Of a stretch of 64,000 nt of DNA, positions 29,101 to 39,515 are shown piece after piece. Source of the DNA: Alentia gelatinosa (Eukaryota > Annelida > Polychaeta > Phyllodocida > Polynoidae); the NCBI GenBank assembly GCA_950022655.1, contig OX465584.1, positions 29,857,469 through 29,921,468 of the forward strand, in the 5' to 3' direction. How positions within the stretch are numbered: position 1 is the stretch's first letter; the number at the start of each line of letters is the position of its first letter. Made by a program: the position numbers and the translations under genes. Below the pieces are notes generated by a model. It did not search any database. It was not told the DNA's origin and saw only the letters and a program-made list of their open reading frames with translations.

Positions 29101-32100
29101 TAGATAATAATAATTGAAACTCGAGTTTTGAATAATTCACTTTCGCAGTCCAAACTCGTGATCAAATCTAATAAAATGATATTCCACACAGGGGATATAG
29201 TTGGGCCTTTAGGGATAAGTGATATGGAAGAAGCAAGTTGACAATTAGAACACGCCATCTCGGCAAACAAAGTTGGATTATTTGTCTCAAAAATGTTCAC
29301 TAATGTGTAAGGGATAAGTAGGCATATCAGTCTTTACTCTAAAGTACTGACATTGACTTTTTCCCAACTGAATGCTCTTATTTCATTTTACACATTTGAT
29401 GACAAATATCGTTATCACATTTTAACAGATGGCGGAAGTTGGGATAACCTAATATAACAAGTGAAACAGCTTACTTGAGCAGGTGCTGCCAGTAGTCCAG
29501 CCGTATCCTGGACAGGCGTTACACGGGTCTGAATTGGTAATACTCTCCGAGCAGTCCACCTCACGGATAGCTTTTCAGAAGAAAATTCACCATGATAGCT
29601 CATGACTCAAAGGAAGTTGATATTATCTGCACAATTATTCTATAAAAGGTTAGCAATGCTTATTCTCAGCAGATCTTTATGTAGAGCTTTTAAATGATCT
29701 TTTTTTATCACCAGCTATGTTTTTATATATTTGATCCGTATTAAAGTAGAATGAAAATCCCGAGGGTACTCTTACCTAAACACAGACCAGTAGTGACATA
29801 AACGTTGCCGCGTTCTGGGCTTTTACACCTCTCACACTTAGCTGGGGAATCGATGTCTGCAAAGTCCGAAGGGCAAACTGCAAAGTAAAATGCATACTGG
29901 TAAATATGGCATAAAGTAAAATGCATACTGGTAAGAAAGAAAACGATCTGCAAACGGAACTATAATGTGATCAATGAATGTATCAAAAGGATTCCTGATA
30001 TGAATGTTTTCTTAGCAGGCCTTTGTTAGGGGTAGCACACAATCGGATGAATTACACCTACACTGCACACCTGCTCTTTTTTTAAGAATATATTTTCGAC
30101 TATATCTTATCATCAACATTGTTTTTCATGGGTATAGTCAGTGAGTGAGTGGTGTGTGGTGTGTGAATTGGAACTGGTAAGAGAGATACTGGTTGAATCT
30201 ATAAGACACATTCAGATAGCAGTAATGGGTCACCACATCCAATACAATGTTGGGACGATCTGACAATGATGTCCTATTGTATAACAATTACTTATACTCG
30301 GCAGTTTACACTATCATGAGTTAACGAAGAGGATAGCATTGCCTTGTCGGCCATCTTACTGGTACATGACGAGGCGTAGTAGTAACCATCACAGAGATTG
30401 CAGGATGCGCTTGGTGTTGCGGCAGTGACCATTTCGGAACAGGCTGAATAGCAATAGAAGTAGTCATAAATATATGCCGCTTATTTCTCGAAGAATGATA
30501 GCTCACTGAATAAAGAAGAATTTCTTATGCAAAAAGTATTTCCTGTTATTATCATACCCCTTCTTCTGTTTACCCCTCTCTCCTTTTCATTTTACATAAT
30601 TATGTTTTGAATGATCTTTAGCATTGGCTTCGTATGATGTCAAAATTGTCTATGACAAGGTATAAAGAGATGTGTCCTCAATGTTGTCCTTTATATCACC
30701 TTTTGTGCTTTCGACATTTGTGATATTTTCCGGATGTGTTATTAAGGTTAGGATTAGGCTTAGGCTAAAGTGTCCGGGTCGTAACTTGAAGGATTAAACA
30801 TAGAATGGTGCGGTAGAGTTTGGGAAGGGGAGCCAGTAGATATATAACTTACGTCTACACTTTCCAAGAGTGCTGTCCCACAGCATGTTCTTCGAGCATT
30901 GAGTGCAGGACGTCTCGGTGTTACAATCTACACAGTCTTGAGGGCAGTCTTTGAAATGAATAATTAAATTGGAGATATGAAAAAGGCTAACTTTGCCGAA
31001 ACGTTGTACACAGTTGTTTACACCAATAAAGCCATCACCTAAACCGAATTGGGCAGCTGTTGAGTTGTACTTGTTTAAACCCTCTAAAATAATTAAATTG
31101 TTCTGATATCGAAGGAGTCTAAATGATGCCATTGTAGTTGATCTACTTGTATGTAGCTTCTGTATTTGTGTGGATTTCAGTTAAGGCAAAATGCAAAAGC
31201 AAGGATCTTCTTTATACCACTCTCAGTATCAAATAAAGTCCAATATGGGCCTCTATAGATGACATAGGGTTTATGTTATAACGTATACTGTTATAAAACG
31301 AATGGGTATATCCTTATTCGGCTATCCTATTTGCAAATCATTATTCCCGTGGGAATAAGTTCCCTTTCAGCATTAGTTCCATGCATTAGGTAGTATGATC
31401 TTCCTTCCATAGGCCGTAAACATAGACTACCTTATGTTTGCAGTAATATGCTGCTATTGCGCAATGAAGTGTCTGCGTCACGGACCGATTTTATGTATAG
31501 GTGTAGACAGTTATAGAATGGTGTAGGTAGTTACCAATAGGGGCAAAATGATGAAGTCAAGTCATAAACCATGGATCATAGGATTTCACACTGTGGTGTG
31601 TTAGTACATACCGGTGAAAAAATATCAAAGTATATTTCAGTTCACGACAGAGTAACAATTTCTTAAATCAATGATTGCTATTTCACTGTTTCATTCGCTT
31701 ATTTCAAAATGCATATCCCATCAGACGCACTTACATTTGCATTCGTCACCATTCCAAACCAAACCTTGGTTTTGACGTCTGCATGCATTGCAGTTGCCGG
31801 AGGAGTATATATTTGCACATTCTGTAGAAAAGAGTGAAGATATCAAAGCATCTCAATAAGGTCACATTCTGTTTCCTTAATGAATATTCCCATATTATAC
31901 AAATAAATCGAAACAATAGAACCTGGATGTAACATTGGATGTGTATTGTTACCATCATGTAGTTTTTTGAGTATTGTCCTCGACTCAACTGTAAAGATAC
32001 TCAAAGATACCATAGTATATCAGATACTAGATTCTTACTGACTTCTGTAATTGTGTCCCTGTATTGTCTTTTATTACCCACCTAATACGGAGTCTCCATA

Positions 32101-35100
32101 CTAAGACTATGAAGATTACAGATCGCTACTGAGTAGAATACAGACCTCCGGAATCTCCTAGGAGAATACGGATTTTTTAGATGAAAGTAGTCCCATTGAG
32201 ATGAAAGTAGTCCCTTCTTAACTATGTTGAAAAGTTTTCTAAAGATCATATTTATTGCTTAAATCTAAAAAATAAGTGAGTAATAAATACAACATTACCA
32301 TGATTTCGATCTGTGTGGCCGTATTCTCCTTGTAGTTGACCCTACGCAATACTCCTCGCTATCGCTCGGAGTATTACTACGCGTCAACTACGCGGAGAAT
32401 ACGGCCACTCAGATCCAAATCATGGTAATATTGTGTATGTATTTCTCCAGTAATATCAGGCCGTATATTTTTGGTTATTGACCTCGAACAATGAGTTTCG
32501 CCTTCATTCACTTTTCCTTATATACTTTAGAATATTCAAAAACGTCATTTTAATCATTTATACGCAGTCTACACACAGTCACCTAAACATAGTCTATACC
32601 ATAATTGATGCTAGGGCTCAATGCTTAGCCCACTCAAAAATACTTGTTTCTCATCACCAAGCCATGAAAAATATGACGAGGGCGCTCTATTTTTTTTTTT
32701 TTTTTGCTCGACTGTATTACTCATTTTACTGTGTACAATATCAAAATAAATGCAAATTTTAAAAAACAAATTGACAGTCAAGTTCTAGGTTTTCAAAATT
32801 GTTCTGATCTCTGGGATTTTTACGATTAAATAATTGTCTTGTTTACACCTCAGGCATTATTAAATTTGTGTAGTTACACACGCGATCTGCAATTTTGATT
32901 TTGACGTTGCCATGTACATGAGATCTCGTTTTTATGGCGTACTAATTCACAGCGAGCACGAACATTATTATTACTGCACCTAGGGGCTAGGGGTGGGTGG
33001 TATTTCCTACACGTCCGTTCATAAGTATATATTAATATGTTTCCAATCACGACTGCACATGGTAGAACGGCCAATCTATTGGGACTTGTTTCACTAGTTT
33101 CGTGACATGTCTGTGACACCATACAGACATTGGGGTTGTCTAGTTTCGTGACAACACAAGTAGCTGCCCTTAGGAAAAGACAGACCCCAAACATAAGAAT
33201 TATACACATCATGGACTTGTTTCATTACTTTCGTGACAAAAGTGTTAGACATACATGAAAAGCGGCACCAACAGTGCAAGCAAGAATGGACAAAACGAAG
33301 TCTAATGTCTAGTTCTTATGAAACCGGACACACCATCTAGACATGTCACGAACCTAGTGAAACATGTCCCAGGACGAATGTATTTGACCATAGATGTGTT
33401 AACGAAATTTAAAAAAATGGTTGGAACCAAATGTATTCCTGTGGCATGATACTAATTAAGACAGTTAAATCACCAATACATTAAGGATTTTTAAAGACAT
33501 GGGTCATAGTAAAGCAAAGTTATGTGTTAAGCAGAATATGACATTTGACTTACTTTTTGCTTAATTATTTCGTTCTATTAGAGGTATTGCATTACTCCGT
33601 GTTTGGAAAAACGCGTCGGGTTAAGGAGTCTCTGCTAAGTCTCGTTCACCCTCATAATATTTGACTTACTTTCACAGTTATGCTTTTCGCCCAGCCTGTA
33701 TGTCCTTTCACATGCTTTACATCCTGTACCTCCTAACAGGTCAATTGTAGAAGCAACGCAGTGGGCCGTAGCTGGAAGAAAAGCCATGTGACGTTATTGT
33801 GAGACAAATTGGGAAATTGAGGTCTTGCGTATTATACCTCTTTTTAAATAATCTCAATATAACATTATTTTCAATTCTTAGACAATTATATGATTATTCT
33901 TCTAATTAAGAAAACTAAATTCCATACCCCCTGAAAGTTGTTTCCCCCTATAATTCCATCTGATTTTTCCGATGGCCCATATTTACAAGTGAAGTGAATC
34001 CGTCAGGTTCATTACAACTTACAAACACAAGAATCCTTGGTCGAAGAAAGGAAATAGTTGGCTTCGCACTCTGTACAGGTATCACTACTATCGCACTCCT
34101 TGCAGTTCGTGAAGCAAGCTGCAATTATGGAGATAAAGGTAACAAATACGCATTATGGCTTACTCTAAATCTTTTGATCTCGATGTGTTGCACCTGACTA
34201 TTTCTAATCAATTTTCAATAAAGTAATCTAATACTGAATCAAATTAATAACTTCCAGTGGAAGATATGTCCGAGTTGGCAGAACTGATCGTAATAAACCA
34301 AAAAAAACGTAACAAACAAAAGAAAACCCAATAAATACCTACGGAGGTCAATCTAAGAATACGGAATGCCGTCTTATGTTGGTATTGCCCTACCAGCCTA
34401 GCAGTACGGAATGGAACTGCTCGTAATCGAAGATTTTCACTTTAGCAATTCAGGAAACATTCATAAAGTCTACTTTAATCATAACTGTTGGATTTTGATA
34501 GAATGCCTTTCAACAATTTCTAATTGGTATAGCATGAGAAAATACTAAACGTGTGCAAGTATGTTAGATGTATGGCTCTCGCTACAAATGATTAGAAATA
34601 AGAATTACTTAGTTAATACTCACTGTCACAAGTTTCCCCGTCCCAGAACCGGCCAGAGACACACTTTTTACATTCCAGTCCGTCAACACAATCTATGCAG
34701 TGGCCTCCTCCTTTGCACACTATTGATGAACAATAAACATGTAAAACCAGGAAAATGGAGTGACATTGAATTTCCCATACGGCACTCAATGAGTGATGAT
34801 AATCAGAGAAATACAATACAGCTAGTTTCTCATACGACACACTGTGAATATACTATGTACAATTTAGATTGAAGACCTGGGACCTGTTTCACTAGTTTCG
34901 TGACATGCCTAGATGGCGCCTTTGACACCATACAGACATTGGGGTTGACTAGTTTCGTGACAACACAAGTAGCTGCCCTTAGGACAAGACAGACCCCAGA
35001 CACGGTGTGTCCAGTTTCATAATAATTAGACATTGCCTTGTGACTGGCAGTGCAGTGGCACAGTTAGGCTTGGTCCCCCCCTTGTGTGCTCCATTCTTGC

Positions 35101-36602
35101 TTGCACTGTTGGTGCTGCTTTTCATGTCTGTCTAACACTTTTGTCACAAAACTAATGAAACAGGTCTCAGGTCTTTGCCACACATGGAAAGTGACTGGAA
35201 AGTATTTAGAAATAATGCCCGTCGTCTGAGCTGCTCATATTATCGTTATACTACTCACATTGGTGAACAGGAATATTGAGACTTCGTTTACAAATTAGTG
35301 AAAGTCCCATTTGTAAAGGATTCAACAAAATAGTGTCGAATGTATGTTGTTCTCAATTTCAAAATCCTATCAAATCTGACGATTTGTTCATTGGTCATTT
35401 CTGTGGAGGAATCTCTTGACCTTTGGCCAATAGTGCATGATTGGAAGACACTCTTCACAACTTTGTTACGAAATACCATATATGTATAAATATGGGATAC
35501 AAGCCCTGCAAGTCTAATTATAGGTCTCTTGAGTCGATATATAGAAACTATCTAATGTAGAATTTAGGTAAATATTAGGCAGAGATGACCTTTACTTTGG
35601 CAAATATTAAAATACCCATAGAGCCGTATAGTATTATGAAATATTTATCTTTGTTTCAAATATCTAGTAAATCAGTTTAATATTCTTAAAGATATGACAA
35701 AGTAAGTCTCAATATCAAAATCTCTCAAAACTTGAAAGCTTTTGGCCAGTGGCCAAAGTCGGTCATTTTAATGGACAAATTCCTTGACAAGTGACCTCGC
35801 TGTAACTTAATGGTACATGTTGGGAAGACGATTTGATATACAATCTATAGGAACTATTCCGAGCAAAATAGGAATTAGTCCGAATGCTAATAGGGATTCG
35901 ATGAAATTATGTACAAAAACATTCCATCTGGTGATTTTGACCATGACAAATATTATATTGGTGATAGAGGCTGATATATCACACCACTATATATCAATTT
36001 TTGCACCGAGGAATATTCAGGAAACCCAGTTAATACTTTTGAAGAAAGGATAACATATGTCTCAATTTGAAAATCCTATGAAAGTCGATGACCTTTGACT
36101 TTTGATCTCTTATAAAAGGTCAAACGTACGCATTTACAGCAAACCCTTCACAATCTAGCTCCTTTGGTGTTACTTGGCACTCAGGGGCCCGTTTTATAAT
36201 CAAGGATCGTCCATGAAGACCCTTTTCTGTACGTTGTACAAGGGTTATCGTTTAATGATGTTTAGGTTTGTTCACTACGACAGTATTAGCGGTCAATACG
36301 GCCGTCCATATGTATTGAATGAACCTAATGCACATCGTCCCTAGGTCTCCTTGGCATACAGAAAGGGGTTTACATACGATCCTAGGTTATTAAATGGGCC
36401 CCTGGTTCCCAAGGCACAAGCCCGACTGTGATTTTGAGGTAAGAGCGCAGCACGCATGGAATGCTAAAAACTCAATAAAAACTTTCTTGAGGCTTTCTGT
36501 GTCTGGTCTTGTGTGAATAGGGTTTGCAGTCCCTCCTACTTAAATACCAAAAATACGAACCGACCTATATAATTGCACAAAGGGTAGCAATGCACCAATC
36601 GC

Positions 36603-36666
<64 letters not shown>

Positions 36667-39461
36667 TATCTGAGAGTTTGGTTAAACACCCAAGCTAGAG
36701 CCGGCGACTGCTACATCTGGTTTGGAATGGATATATCCAGATAGAAATTACGACTTACATTTACAGTTTCCATTTTCAAGATAATAACCGTTATAGCATT
36801 CTTTGCATTGTCCTGTGTACCGGCAAACCTTGCAACCTGAGGAGCAATCTGAAAACAAATTATAGCCTACAATGAGCAGTTACATAGGCATGGAAATCAA
36901 TGTTGAGTGAACAACTTATAAGGTGCATGTTACTGGCTTCATAGGGTAAAATGAATAACAGTTATATGAAAACAGGACAGCAACGATTAGATGACGACAC
37001 CGCAAAGCGCTAGATCCACTAAGGCGATTTTCCATGCGAATTTGGGTTCGCAGACGTTCGCAGACGTTCGCATGGACATGCGAACGCCTTGCGACGATAT
37101 TCAATATATTGAATATCATCGCATGGGATTCACAAAGTCGTATGGATCGCAGGTGCATTCGCTTGGTCGCCTTAGTTGATCTGGTGCTTAAGGCTTGATG
37201 CAACTGAACACAGACCCTCCGATTTATGCAAATTCGTTATTCATCATACGTTTTATTCTATCTGTAGAGAGAAGAGTTTGATACCTTTCATTCTACAAAA
37301 TTATTGTATTGCAGTTGGAATTGTATGAATTGAAGGGATTTACGCTATTCATGTAGGGATTGGAGTGATCTACACTATTTGAAATCTTTATACTGTGATG
37401 ACAGTATGGCATAGAATAATTAGCATTGAGGGGATGATATGGTATTGACGTGAATCAATTCCTTTTGTACTCACTAAAGTATTTTTCAGTCAGTTATTTG
37501 GCACTGATTTTCGATACCGATCAATAAATCGGTAGCATACGGGTAATCGGCAAAGATTGGCTGACCGGGAAAGGTTTTTGCCCACTACAAATCTACCTCC
37601 TAAATCAATGTGTTTTCTTGTAAAATAAAATCCACAAAACTATATGAGCCGTCTCGGATCCAGGGTACAGAGGACCCACCTAAGCAACGATAGCCCTCCG
37701 TGCCTAGGACAGGACCGTATCCGGCTGCGCAGGTAGTACAACCACTGGTCGCGCAGGTGGCACACTGGCCCTGACATTCTGCAACAGAATATTGACACTC
37801 TTAGATAATGATAGTTTTATCTTATGTAATGATGATTGGCATTCTAAAGCATATTCATAGTGTATCTAAACCTACTTCGTTCTAATATAGAAGATTCCAT
37901 TTAGCTAATTATATGACATCCAGTAATTATAAGTGATGTCAATAGCTATAAAACGTAGCCAATGTTGTGCACAGTGGATTTAACACTGGAAATTCAAAAG
38001 GTGCTACAAATGATCGTAGAGCTCTGCACTTCACATCTTTTCTTCAAGAGACAGTCGCACAAAATGAATATCAGATATCAGCGGGTGGAGTTAAAATAGC
38101 ATCATTTGGAAACTGAGCCATTATACGTTCGAATTATTCTATAGAATGGAAATTGCTATGAAATCGCATGACAATGTTGGCTTGTAGTATGAACCTGTGT
38201 TGGAATAAGGGACGTTAATTTCTTACCAAAACACGATCCATCGGAACTCTTGTAGTATCCAGATTCACAATGAGTACATTTTGCGGTCTCTTCAGGTGCT
38301 TCACATTTATCGACTATGCAGTTATCAGGACATTCTGAAATAGAATTTAGCCGATTAATTTTCTTTTTCCACAATTCAGGTTGGAATATGTATTTCATTT
38401 CATTGAAATCAGTAACTGGTAATGCCGGTTTAAAATATGAAAATCAGAATAACATGCCTTTTATGTGGCAGACCAATTTCACTCTCTGTTCCTGAAGTAG
38501 GGAATGTAGAGGTATAAGAAGGTAACTGATGGCAATTCATGCACCACAGGTACAAGACGGTAACTCATGCACCAGCGGTAAAAGATAGTAATTCATGAAC
38601 CAGCGGTACTAAGATAAAATTTCATGCATATACCGTACTGGTATGTATTCATATAAAGCGTTTCTTTCAATAGAAATATTCCGCGAACTTGCAGAGCGAG
38701 TGGAATATTTTTATTGAAAGAAACAAGGTATATGAGTATGTACCAGTAAAGTAATCCATATTTACTTTATCATATACCTTCAAATATAACTGTTATACCT
38801 ATTGACATCTTACTGGAAGTCGAGCGCAGAATACTCTCCAAGCATATTTTTACAGTTTTTCCCTTCAAAGCGAGTGATCCTTTGCATGCATGAATTAGCG
38901 GAGTGACGTAAGTCACTACCAGTACGTAGTAGGTAGGTCAGTGTGATTATTTTCAGCCAATCAGAATGTGTATTCAAAATAGGGAGGTACATCATTTTAT
39001 TCCACCACATACTCTGCTGGTATATATATTGAATACCAATACCCCAGGAGAGGTTGGTATTTGTGTAACGTACTGGCTCAGGTAAATGAAAGATGGTAAC
39101 TCATGCACCGCAAGTACTATAGAGGAAACCCATGAAAGTTTAGGGTCTGAGCTCGTATCCCATCGAGTTTGAATCACGTAGTAATTCACAAGGCGAAGCC
39201 GCGTGAATTGCTATGTGATTCAAATGAGATGGGATCGAGCTCTGACCCTAAACTTGAATGGGTTTCTGAATTTATCTCACCCTTAATATTGACTAATGGG
39301 CTAACATTTGTGACATTATCCCCCATTGGATGTTTTTCCTAAATATCTAATGGGTGTTAGATACGAGTTTCCAATGTTAAGTCTATGGAGAAAAAATATC
39401 TGGGGTGAGATAAAAGATGATAACCCATGCATCACAGGTAATTTCTGTCGTATGAATATGG

Positions 39462-39515
<54 letters not shown>

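Larger units (their letters stand above)
38515..39430. repeat. Minisatellite of about 30 bp, interrupted by foldbacks
   Basis: Units like AGATGGTAACTCATGCACCA recur at 38515-38640 (four degenerate copies), near 39090 and near 39417. Between them sit the hairpin at 38635-38747 and the bipartite element at 39126-39414. The array appears to have been split by these insertions. Confidence 0.6.

Noticed and set aside
38515..38640. CRISPR-like spaced repeats
   Set aside because: The units are degenerate and contiguous without unique spacers, in a eukaryotic intron; a minisatellite fits better.
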